A stretch of 11,295 nt of DNA from Thermoplasmatota archaeon (GTDB taxonomy: Archaea > Thermoplasmatota > Thermoplasmata > Thermoplasmatales > Thermoplasmataceae): assembly GCA_023489425.1 (NCBI GenBank), contig JAMDCG010000060.1, positions 1-11,295 of the forward strand. Direction: 5' to 3'. A program made the translations under genes and the position numbers. The notes under the pieces are model-generated. The model made no database searches and was not told the origin of the DNA. It saw only the letters and a program-made list of their open reading frames with translations. The first letter of the stretch is position 1. Every line of letters begins with the position of its first letter. Positions 1 through 7,314 of the stretch are shown here, in pieces.

Positions 1-80
1 TTTCAAGGAAGAAGGTGAAGAGAATATGCCCTGTTTGTATGAGGGAAATAACGTTTGACCGCAAGCACTCACACAGATGA
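1..80 (+). CDS. 3' end of an unidentified gene with a CxxC tail (partial)
   Basis: Reading from base 3, this frame stays open to the window's left edge and stops at TGA 78-80. It encodes about 25 residues: a Lys/Arg-rich stretch, then CPVC, then a tail containing two histidines (RKHSHR). Cys-x-x-Cys followed by His residues suggests a metal-binding or zinc-knuckle C terminus. The Arg/Ile codons (AGG, AGA, ATA) match those of the neighbours. The stop lies 5 nt from the stop of the convergent gene, which is natural spacing between real gene ends. The start and most of the protein are outside the window, so no family can be named. The competing frame starting at base 2 stops at 56-58 and shows no motif. 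Confidence 0.4.
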   Translation, partial: SRKKVKRICPVCMREITFDRKHSHR

Positions 81-85
81 ACTTT

Positions 86-2362
86 TTAATATCTGATGCC
101 GGAAACGCTGAAGTTTTGTGAGGATGTTCCATTGATATAGAGTTCATAATTAAATACAGTGGTAACGGGTACAATATGAGAGATGTCACTTATTGAGTAT
201 ATTCTGGAGAAATTTATATATCCATTTTTTTGAATAAATATGTATTGATTGGGGCCGGAATAAATCTGAGTTGTGCTGACAGTTCTATTCAGACCAATGT
301 AAATGTCGTAAATGTCGTTGATGTTCATTTCAACACCAACAAAATTCTTGATCTTGCCATTGCTTACGGAGGTTCCGTTTCCAGAATAAGAATAGTTAAA
401 ATATAGAGATTCTCCAGTTTCTTTCAGGTAGGTAAGATTGACTGCAGAATCAGTAAGTCTTATACAGTTAATCTTTGAAATGTTATGATCCGGTGATAGG
501 GAGAGCATGAAGCCATTCCCAGAACCGCCATTTCCATCATTTAAATTGTAATTGAACCTGTCACTGATCTGGCTAGTGTCAACACTCCAGCAAAGAAATG
601 GGGATTTCAGGTTGTTTGTTGGATATTGAAGATTATAATTGGCAATCCCGATCCTGCTTATCCTTGGAGCTTTGACGGTAATATAATCACTGAGATAGTT
701 GTAATATGCCTGGATCCTGAATGTAGTTCCCTGTTTCAGGAGATATGCATAAGACTCAGGATATGCCGTTACATAGTTCTGCCCAACATGAAGTGTTGTG
801 GACGAATACCACAGCATGCCATTATAGTTTCCCTCAGTTGCTGTGCTCGGTATTATTCGGAAATACACAGGAGATGTCAGATTGGAACCGAGCGCTGGCT
901 GGTAGGTTATGCTGATATTCATTGATGTTATATATCCAGGGATACATTGCTGATCTGACATATTTTCCACGGCGTTGATCCTGTAAATGTTGCTGTCATT
1001 ATCGTTATAGGATAAATAGATTGACCCTGCAGTGGTTATGGAAATGATTACAATTATTATGATGGCAAACGTTATGTGCTTCTGCATGTGTTTCCTGATT
1101 CCCTGTATGTAGAGACCAGTGTTGAGTGATTTTGCCTTAATTTCTGAAAGTGTTGGTGGTTTTATGTTTTTCTCTCTTAAATAATCAGCAAAACTTATAA
1201 CAACTAAGAGTGACCAGTCGACTACGTAACCAAGAAGAACCCTGTAATTTACAAGAAACATCAGCATCGGGAAGACAAAAAGTGCGTATTTGAGCCTGTT
1301 ATAGAACCGTACATAGAAGAGGAAGGTAATTACTATTGTTGCAAGGAATATAAGCGTGAAGACCGTTGATGGAACTTTTAACAATCCTGTAAATGAAAGT
1401 TCTGAGAAACCTATTCCTATACCCAGGACTGGCTGGAATTCAGCCTCAACAATATTTCTCAACCAGTCCAGTGGCTGCATTATTATGAAAGGAATGTTAG
1501 TGATTAGGAAAGATAACACTGCAAATGCAAAAAATATGAAAGCCTGCTTGAAGGACTTTCCCTTTTCCATGAAAATCATAAAAATAAGGAATGGAAATGC
1601 AACTATTGCAAGCTGCTTTGAGGAAATAGATAAGCCATAGAATATTCCTGAAACCCATGGCTTATCCCTGAAAATATAAGCCATTACCAGGAAGAAAATC
1701 CATAATATATCCGTTGAACCCCCTATTGAAAGTCCGAAAGTATATACTGTTAACATAATAATCAGGGAGAAATATGGCAGTATCTTTTCCATACCGGTCT
1801 TCCTTAAATAGAGGAAAACAGCCAGAAAATTCAGGGCAGAAAAAATGAACAGAGTCGTATAATCAGGAAGATGGAAATATGCAACTGGCAGAAATGCAAG
1901 AACCGACATTCCGGGATAAAGCAATATTTCTACAAGTTTTCCATTCAAACCTGGAGTGACATAAAGTGAAAATGGCTTTATATAACTAAACGCCCCAAGC
2001 ATATTGCTGTTTATGTATGGGTCCCTACCCTCGAGAAATATTTTGGCGGCATATGTTTGAAGTATGATTTCATCAGTTAATGCGTTGGGGTAGAGGGTTG
2101 ATATAACAAAAAAAAGCTGTACGGTTGATAATACAAACCCAACATATGGAAGATTTCGGATTATCTTTGATTCCGTGATGTCAGTAAGGAAAACGAGTAA
2201 GAGAATAATTCCTATAACTACAAGAATTAAGCCGTTTATTATAGCTCCATAATCCAGATAGCTGGTATAATTTATGGATATGAACGGCAGAATAATGAAT
2301 ACTAAGCCAAAAACAAAATAGCGGATACGGCTCAATTTCTTAACTTCGGCTTCTGAATTCAT
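86..2362 (-). CDS. GT-C-type polytopic membrane glycosyltransferase with long sequon-rich ectodomain
   Basis: A 758-residue protein with about 10-12 hydrophobic segments up to residue 451, then a Gly/Asn/Ser-rich soluble region (452-758) predicted outside the cell. The membrane part has GT-C hallmarks. TDE (96-98) lies in the first large external loop, where GT-C enzymes keep an acidic catalytic residue, followed by EGRDPY (111-116). TDI is at 217-219, and a glycine-rich helix ends in SKQL (248-251), resembling the GxxxK signature of GT87/DUF2029-like proteins. It is clearly paralogous to the protein at 3666-5396. The ectodomain holds 11 N-X-S/T sequons (for example N467, N494, N662, N750) and three cysteines. 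By family it would move a sugar from a polyprenyl-phosphate carrier on the outer face; donor and acceptor are unknown. The ATG start is 57 nt after the GT2-GtrA stop, so co-transcription is likely. The GT-C assignment is from motifs and is not proven. Confidence 0.78.
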   Translation of the reverse strand: MNSEAEVKKLSRIRYFVFGLVFIILPFISINYTSYLDYGAIINGLILVVIGIILLLVFLTDITESKIIRNLPYVGFVLSTVQLFFVISTLYPNALTDEIILQTYAAKIFLEGRDPYINSNMLGAFSYIKPFSLYVTPGLNGKLVEILLYPGMSVLAFLPVAYFHLPDYTTLFIFSALNFLAVFLYLRKTGMEKILPYFSLIIMLTVYTFGLSIGGSTDILWIFFLVMAYIFRDKPWVSGIFYGLSISSKQLAIVAFPFLIFMIFMEKGKSFKQAFIFFAFAVLSFLITNIPFIIMQPLDWLRNIVEAEFQPVLGIGIGFSELSFTGLLKVPSTVFTLIFLATIVITFLFYVRFYNRLKYALFVFPMLMFLVNYRVLLGYVVDWSLLVVISFADYLREKNIKPPTLSEIKAKSLNTGLYIQGIRKHMQKHITFAIIIIVIISITTAGSIYLSYNDNDSNIYRINAVENMSDQQCIPGYITSMNISITYQPALGSNLTSPVYFRIIPSTATEGNYNGMLWYSSTTLHVGQNYVTAYPESYAYLLKQGTTFRIQAYYNYLSDYITVKAPRISRIGIANYNLQYPTNNLKSPFLCWSVDTSQISDRFNYNLNDGNGGSGNGFMLSLSPDHNISKINCIRLTDSAVNLTYLKETGESLYFNYSYSGNGTSVSNGKIKNFVGVEMNINDIYDIYIGLNRTVSTTQIYSGPNQYIFIQKNGYINFSRIYSISDISHIVPVTTVFNYELYINGTSSQNFSVSGIRY

Positions 2363-2380
2363 ATGCAGATCAAATTGAGC

Positions 2381-2391
2381 TAAATTTCAAA
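2381..2391 (-). promoter_or_regulatory. weak TATA-like element before the 758-residue gene
   Basis: TTTGAAATTTA on the minus strand is centred about 23 nt upstream of the ATG at 2362. No Shine-Dalgarno sequence precedes that ATG. The spacing is slightly short for a leaderless promoter, and read-through from the GT2-GtrA gene 57 nt upstream is an equal possibility. Confidence 0.22.
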
Positions 2392-2419
2392 GAAGTTGTT
2401 AAAGATTGTTATTCCTCTA

Positions 2420-3480
2420 TCAGAGATGCCAGACAACACCCTGACTTCCACCAAAGTTTGTCGAGAATGATGCTAGGATTCCAATACCTGTTGCAAGCAT
2501 ATAGTTTACACTGAATGCGGTGAGCAGGAATATCATTGCGAAATATATTGCAGATCCAAGACTGCTCATCATGTTATACCTTGCATATTTTCTTAGGACT
2601 GAACCGCTACTTCTTCTTCTGCGATATGTCCAGTAATTGTTTAGTATGAAATTGCTGACGATAGATGCTTCAAGTGCCAGTATAGCCCCCATATAGAGTG
2701 GATCATGAAAACCACCTACTATTATCTTCATCAATAACAGGTTAAGAATGGCTCCTGAAACCCCAACAACGAGGAATTTGATCATCAGGTAATCTGAAAG
2801 ATTGAGTAACAACTTTAAGTATCTTATGAACTCCTTGATGCCGAATTTACTTTTTCCTGTTGCTCTCTTATTGAATCTATATGGTACCTCGACTACATTC
2901 CTGGTTCCCGAAGCAACCAGCACTTCAAGGAGAACTTTATAACCATTTGACTTTATCTGTTCTGGTTGTATGATATCTCTCCTGAACCCGAAAAATCCAG
3001 ACATCGGATCTTTTATTCCTTCCGTTTCCTGTAAATTTATGTGCGCTAATAGTGTTGCCACCTTTGATATTATTCCTCTAGAGAAGCTGAAGTCACTCTT
3101 TCCTCCCCTGATGTATCTGGATGCGATAGCAACATCCTTCCCCTTCTTGAGTTCTCTTAAAATCTTAGGAACAACTTCAGGGGGATGCTGTAAATCACTA
3201 TCCATAACAATTACATATTTGCTGTTTGAGGCCAGCATTCCGTCCCTGATTGCCGTAGCAATACCCAGTTTACCTTCCCTTTTAACTAGAACAATATTTT
3301 TATATTTAGATGCAAGCTTTTCTACGACATCTGATGTACCGTCAGGACTATTATCATCTACAACTACTATTTGGTGATCTATATTCATATCCTCCAGACG
3401 GTGTATCAATATAGGTATGTTCTTTGATTCGTTGTATGTCGGAATTATGACAGATAGTTCAGGAATAAAGCTCCCCCCAT
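2420..3480 (-). CDS. Dolichyl-phosphate hexose synthase, GT2 catalytic domain fused to GtrA-like membrane domain; start region frame-disturbed
   Basis: The reading frame has the full DPM1/GT2 set: VIIPTYNE at its N end, VVVDDNSPDGT, the DSD metal-binding motif followed by LQHPPE, SRYIRGG, DPMSGFFGF and RATGKSKFG. A four-helix GtrA-like membrane domain of about 120 residues follows. This architecture is known from archaeal Dol-P-mannose synthases, which transfer a hexose from GDP- or UDP-sugar to dolichyl phosphate at the inner leaflet. The in-frame ORF covers the catalytic N terminus up to base 3499 but has no ATG, GTG or TTG before the TTG at 3409, and starting there would delete the VIIPTYNE strand. 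The ATG at 3480-3478 is out of frame by one base. A seventh G in the run after it would give a 353-residue protein starting MGGSFIPELSVIIP. A TATA-like box 28 nt upstream supports this ATG. The product is certain at family level; sugar specificity and exact start are not. Confidence 0.88.
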
Positions 3481-3504
3481 ATGGTTCACATAATATCTTC
3501 TAGG

Positions 3505-3512
3505 ATATTAAA
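3505..3512 (-). promoter_or_regulatory. TATA-like box for the GT2-GtrA gene
   Basis: TTTAATAT on the minus strand, preceded by an A-rich stretch that could act as a BRE, is centred about 28 nt upstream of the ATG at 3480. This places transcription initiation at or within a few bases of that ATG, the leaderless geometry common in Thermoplasmata. It is the main independent reason to favour 3480 over the internal TTG at 3409 as the start. Confidence 0.5.
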
Positions 3513-3525
3513 TTTTTTCTATGTC

Positions 3526-3541
3526 AATATTTAAAAATATT
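3526..3541. repeat. AT-rich inverted repeat in the promoter region
   Basis: AATATTT, a 2-nt AA centre and AAATATT form a perfect 7-bp inverted repeat. It lies about 46-61 nt upstream of the ATG at 3480, just beyond the TATA-like box. It could be an operator, a second TATA element, or a chance feature of AT-rich spacer DNA. Confidence 0.3.
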
Positions 3542-3590
3542 TTGCTCCTTTAAAAGAATGCTTATGCAGATGTATAATAATCTATATCAA

Positions 3591-3640
3591 CGTTTAAAAG
3601 AAAAACCACTTTCTGTCAGACAAAATATCAGATGAAAAAA
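3591..3640 (-). terminator. T-rich archaeal-type terminator region
   Basis: Downstream of the TAG at 3668-3666, the minus strand carries a run of six T (3640-3635) and then five T, C, four T (3605-3596). No strong hairpin is evident. Archaeal RNA polymerase terminates on oligo-T tracts, so this is the likely end of the transcript from the promoter at 7260. The next downstream gene has its own promoter signal. Confidence 0.4.
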
Positions 3641-3665
3641 GTTCCTTCCATTTAACATGACTGTC

Positions 3666-5396
3666 CTAAACGTTGATGTTCTTTCCTATATCTATGTGAT
3701 ACCAGGTTTCCAGGTCCGAATTATACGCTATGATTACATAGCTGTTATGTTCTTCTAGGAAATAGGATGTGTCGTTTGTGTGTATATGAAAGGATGTGTA
3801 AAGGTGTCCTGAAGCGGGTTCAAATTCAGTAGAATTCCAGAAAAACCCATTTGGATTGCTCAGAAAACCATCTTCAAGTATCCTGAACCTTAGGGATAGA
3901 TTGTTGATCTGGTTTGAATATGAAACGTTAACATAGAGACAGTTTACGCTTCCGGTGCTATTCATTCCTTCAGGGGTTACTGATTCTATTTTAATTTTTT
4001 GCCTGTATGATGTATCGTTCTCAAGGAATACCACCGTTGGGAGTAATATGATCAGTACTACCAGCACCGGTACCATTATCCTGTAAATTTTTGTTATTTT
4101 GGCCCTATCCAGATGGATTGCTTTGTAAAACTTGTGAAGTGATGGTACTGAAAAATCATTTCTTGCTTCAGCAGTATTTCCCTTCCTTATTATATATGGG
4201 AGAGTTGAAAGGGTCAGTATTGGCCAGTACATTAAATAATTCTCAAGTAGCCTGAAATTGAAAATCAGGACTATGATTGGAAGGGCCGTTAACGAGTATT
4301 TCAAAGTGTCAAATTTATACGCATAAATCAACACGAAAAACATCCAGACGGATATCATTAAAGTTGTGAAAAATTCCCTATCTGCAAATGGGATATATCC
4401 CGATATATAAAATTGCGATAACCCGAATCCTATACCTATTATGGGTGCATTTTCGGGTGCAAGAATAGAATTGAAGAACGTCGTTGGGCCCATTATGATA
4501 AACGGCAGATTTAATAGAATAAAAGATAGCGCGGCCATTATGGTAAACTCAGCCAATTTTTTCGTCCCATACCTCTTGTATATAAAAATCAAGAGGAATG
4601 GAAGGATGAATATGGGTAGCTGCTTAGATGCCAGAGAAAGACCAAATAGAATGCCAGGAATGAAACGTTTCTGGAGCAGCATCAGGGAAGACGCCAGCAG
4701 GGTGATCCATATTATGTCTGTTATTCCGTTTAATGAAAAGAATATCAGGTTGATGTTGAAGAGGGCTACAGCAAGAGCGAGAGGAGCCATGAACGCAAGA
4801 TCTCTTTCAATAAATTCCAGGGCGATAAGACTTAGAAGCAGTAATGTGAAAAGGAAGAGAACTATCTCTGGATTTATGTGAAGAAGGATGAATGGTATCA
4901 GTATTAGAAAGGATAAATCTGGATACTGAAGGTTAGTAACGTAACCTCCAGAAAGCTTTGGAGTGAGGCTGGAGAGAGGTACTCCATATGATTCTATACT
5001 CTTTAGAGCATACTGGAAGCCGTAGGGATCTAACCCTGATAGAAATCTCTTTGCAGATAATACTTCTATGGCAAATTCATCTGTGTATGTTTGCTTCATT
5101 GACATGCCGATTACAAAAATTACAGAACCGACACTAATAATGGCAATAATGATTACCAGTTTGAGAAATCGTTTTGTTATTTCCCTTCTTTTACCTGTTA
5201 GCGTTGATAGGACTATGAACAGGAAGCCGAAGATTGCCAGGATAAATTCTATCATTATATAAAATGGGCCAGAGTAGCCAACATAACCATATATGCTATA
5301 TGGAAGATAAATCAGGAGAATACCCAGAGCAAGAAATCCAATTCTCTGGATTATTAGATCAAAGTTCTCAAGATTCTCCCTTTCTATGTAAATCAC
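3666..5396 (-). CDS. GT-C-type polytopic membrane glycosyltransferase with short sequon-rich ectodomain
   Basis: A 576-residue paralogue of the protein at 86-2362. Shared landmarks in the same order are TDE (105-107), GLDPY (121-125), a YP motif, TDI (226-228), FGLSLASKQL (251-260), NLPFIIM (296-302), IGIGFGLS (320-327) and LKYSLTALP (365-373). About 10-12 hydrophobic segments end with a helix at 437-457. An external domain (458-576) with six N-X-S/T sequons follows. This domain aligns with the first part of the paralogue's ectodomain. As a GT-C-like protein it probably uses a dolichyl-phosphate sugar outside the membrane; its substrate is unknown. The start is GTG, overlapping the upstream stop as GTGA, so translation is probably coupled. 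No canonical ribosome site precedes it, but the start itself lies inside AGGTGAT, a strong match to the anti-SD complement. The next stretch lacks a better start, so GTG is kept. Confidence 0.78.
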   Translation of the reverse strand: MIYIERENLENFDLIIQRIGFLALGILLIYLPYSIYGYVGYSGPFYIMIEFILAIFGFLFIVLSTLTGKRREITKRFLKLVIIIAIISVGSVIFVIGMSMKQTYTDEFAIEVLSAKRFLSGLDPYGFQYALKSIESYGVPLSSLTPKLSGGYVTNLQYPDLSFLILIPFILLHINPEIVLFLFTLLLLSLIALEFIERDLAFMAPLALAVALFNINLIFFSLNGITDIIWITLLASSLMLLQKRFIPGILFGLSLASKQLPIFILPFLLIFIYKRYGTKKLAEFTIMAALSFILLNLPFIIMGPTTFFNSILAPENAPIIGIGFGLSQFYISGYIPFADREFFTTLMISVWMFFVLIYAYKFDTLKYSLTALPIIVLIFNFRLLENYLMYWPILTLSTLPYIIRKGNTAEARNDFSVPSLHKFYKAIHLDRAKITKIYRIMVPVLVVLIILLPTVVFLENDTSYRQKIKIESVTPEGMNSTGSVNCLYVNVSYSNQINNLSLRFRILEDGFLSNPNGFFWNSTEFEPASGHLYTSFHIHTNDTSYFLEEHNSYVIIAYNSDLETWYHIDIGKNINV

Positions 5397-7234
5397 CTGC
5401 TATTAGCGCGATATTGCTTCAATTCAAGTTCCTGCTTAACAACCTTAAGTGAATTGAGACTTAAATAAATTTTTATATTGCTGAAGTATGAATTTGCCTT
5501 TATCCTTATGAAATTATTTCCCTTCCCAATGACAGATATTTGCTTATTTCCTAATTCTAATGATAGATTATTCTTTCCAGTCAACCCCTTCAGTGTAAGA
5601 TTGTAACAGCCTGGAGCAATGAGGCTTACATTATAATAGCTCATTTTCCCACCTTTCTGTACCACTGATGGTACAGTTTCATTTAGCAACCCATATACTT
5701 CTGGTGAGGAAATCGACCTATATTGATATAAGGCATCCCCCTTATAGTAATAAGTCAGCCTGTAATTGAAATTATTCAGCAGGTAGTTTATTTTGATTAT
5801 GGGAGAATTATTGAGTTGCGCTCCAGATGCTACAGGAGAAGTAAAGAAATAACTGTACGGGTCTGTTATAATATACTCCGGCATACTCGTGTTGAAATTT
5901 GAATTTAGACAGACCGGTGTATATCCCTGTTCCAACTCTGGTAAATTTCCAGCTATAAGTACAGATGAGCCATGAGGAATTTTGTTGATGAATGACATGA
6001 GATAACTGTCAGCCTTAGTGGGAACCACCTTCTCGTATGTACTATATAGAATCGTTGAAGACCCCACAATATATTCCTCCTGTGGATGGTCGTTCTGCTG
6101 TACTGGGACTATATTTCCAATGGGTGTAAAGAGATAGAAAAGAACTATGTTTAGGATCAATATAATCGCAAGCAATTTTTTAACGTTGAACCTCTTTCCT
6201 GATATTCTAATGAATCTTTTCAGTCCAAAGATGAATGCAATGAACAGTGTTGATACATAAAGGCTTGGATACTGGAAGAGTATCTGAGATTCATATGGCC
6301 AGTATGAATTTGAGAAAAGGAGCAGGCCATAGGGTAAAAGCAGGATCAGGAATTCAATTCCAAGAAGAGGTATAAATAGGAATGGCAACAGGATCCTGAT
6401 AAAGAATTCACTCTTGAACCATATATTACCGTAAATCCCAGGGTTTAAATCTATGCCAATATAGTGAGAAGGATAAAATTTCAGGTAATATATACTTGGA
6501 AGTATGAATATGATGACTGTTAAAATCGCTTCTGATAATTCGGCCTTACTAATTTTAAAACTACCAGTAGATCTCCTCCTCTGGAGTACCATGATAGCAA
6601 TGAACAGGAATACAATCACTGGGGACATCAGGTCTGTGATAGATGCCAGGGAAAAGAAAATCATCCACTTTGATGTGTCCCTTTTGAGATAGTAATATAC
6701 CCCAAGGAGGAAGAATGTTGGAAAGAATGCCATATAATGGAAATCAAACCAGAAAACACCGGAGAGCGGGTAATAAAGGTAAAAGATCAGACTGATCAAT
6801 AAAGAGAATCTTCTTGATTTAAGCACTTCACTGGCAATCATGTAAATTGCAACGCCAGAGAAGGATAGAAAAAAATCCTGGATGAACAGAAGAAAATACT
6901 CCTTTGGAAATATGGCATATACCAATCCGATTGGAATATATATCAGCTTATTTGCGGCAACTCCCCCGCTCATTATCTGACCGAGAAATGTCTGCCCATA
7001 AATTACGTTGTATGCCAGGGATGCGTTAACCCCAAGATCATAGACATTCTCTGAAAATGATAAATATCTCAAATATGAAATTGCTGAGTAAATTATCGAG
7101 AAAGATATAAAAATAAACAGGACCCATTTGAGCTTGCTTAGTTCACTGAGAATATTTCCTGGGTTAAACCTTCTTTCAGCCCTGTCATTCACGTGATTAT
7201 CCGTTTGATAATCCTCGCTTGCCAACAAATCCAT
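5393..7234 (-). CDS. DUF2079-type polytopic membrane protein (GT-C clan) with beta-rich C-terminal tail
   Basis: A 613-residue protein with a charged cytoplasmic N terminus (1-34), a first membrane helix near 37-57 and about 9-10 hydrophobic segments to residue 370. DUF2079 signs are YDLG (65-68) in the first external loop, a helix-break FDFHYM (163-168) followed by a Pro-containing helix, TDLMSP (200-205), and a post-membrane domain (about 400-500) containing INKIPHGSSVLIAGN and a predicted strand near YIITDPYSYF. DUF2079 belongs to the GT-C superfamily by fold, so a lipid-linked sugar transferase role outside the membrane is plausible but unproven. The extra C-terminal region (about 520-613) is beta-rich and carries four of the protein's six N-X-S/T sequons. 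It starts at an ATG with a TATA-like box 29 nt upstream and no real leader, and it heads the two-gene unit with the GT-C protein downstream. Confidence 0.75.
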   Translation of the reverse strand: MDLLASEDYQTDNHVNDRAERRFNPGNILSELSKLKWVLFIFISFSIIYSAISYLRYLSFSENVYDLGVNASLAYNVIYGQTFLGQIMSGGVAANKLIYIPIGLVYAIFPKEYFLLFIQDFFLSFSGVAIYMIASEVLKSRRFSLLISLIFYLYYPLSGVFWFDFHYMAFFPTFFLLGVYYYLKRDTSKWMIFFSLASITDLMSPVIVFLFIAIMVLQRRRSTGSFKISKAELSEAILTVIIFILPSIYYLKFYPSHYIGIDLNPGIYGNIWFKSEFFIRILLPFLFIPLLGIEFLILLLPYGLLLFSNSYWPYESQILFQYPSLYVSTLFIAFIFGLKRFIRISGKRFNVKKLLAIILILNIVLFYLFTPIGNIVPVQQNDHPQEEYIVGSSTILYSTYEKVVPTKADSYLMSFINKIPHGSSVLIAGNLPELEQGYTPVCLNSNFNTSMPEYIITDPYSYFFTSPVASGAQLNNSPIIKINYLLNNFNYRLTYYYKGDALYQYRSISSPEVYGLLNETVPSVVQKGGKMSYYNVSLIAPGCYNLTLKGLTGKNNLSLELGNKQISVIGKGNNFIRIKANSYFSNIKIYLSLNSLKVVKQELELKQYRANSR

Positions 7235-7259
7235 TTCCTCACACTGATCGAAACAATGG

Positions 7260-7267
7260 TTTAAAAA
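7260..7267 (-). promoter_or_regulatory. TATA-like box, minus-strand unit
   Basis: TTTTTAAA on the minus strand is centred about 29 nt before the ATG at 7234. This predicts initiation within about 3 nt of the start codon (near-leaderless mRNA). The GAGG just before the ATG is too close to serve as a normal ribosome-binding site. Confidence 0.5.
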
Positions 7268-7285
7268 TTATGCAAAATTGAAAAC

Positions 7286-7293
7286 ATATATAA
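7286..7293 (+). promoter_or_regulatory. TATA-like box, plus-strand unit
   Basis: ATATATAA, preceded by GAAAAC as a possible BRE, is centred about 25 nt before the ATG at 7315. This is standard leaderless geometry. It lies back to back with the minus-strand TATA-like box, with their centres only about 26 bp apart, so the two promoters share one short control region. Confidence 0.6.
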
Positions 7294-7314
7294 TCAGAGG
7301 CAATCCAGATATGA

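Noticed and set aside
626..925. Plus-strand open frame rich in Cys opposite the 758-residue gene's ectodomain
   Set aside because: The cysteines come from the complement of Thr/Ala/Tyr codons in the real gene. The frame has no pattern of metal-binding pairs and no start signal.
2970..3377. Plus-strand open frame of 135 codons opposite the GT2-GtrA gene
   Set aside because: It is antisense to the strongly conserved catalytic domain of the Dol-P-sugar synthase, with no recognisable motif.
2420..3409. TTG 3409 as the true start of the Dol-P-sugar synthase
   Set aside because: It would remove the first beta strand and the VIIPTYNE motif needed for nucleotide-sugar binding, yet that motif is encoded in frame just upstream.
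3541..3665. Possible C/D box or other small RNA in the 185-base spacer
   Set aside because: CTGA-like motifs occur on the minus strand, but there is no box C (RTGATGA) and no stable stem that I could find.
4441..4881. Plus-strand open frame of 146 codons opposite the 576-residue GT-C gene
   Set aside because: It lies wholly antisense to a well-supported membrane protein. Its product has low-complexity basic composition with no motif, and it has no promoter or ribosome site.
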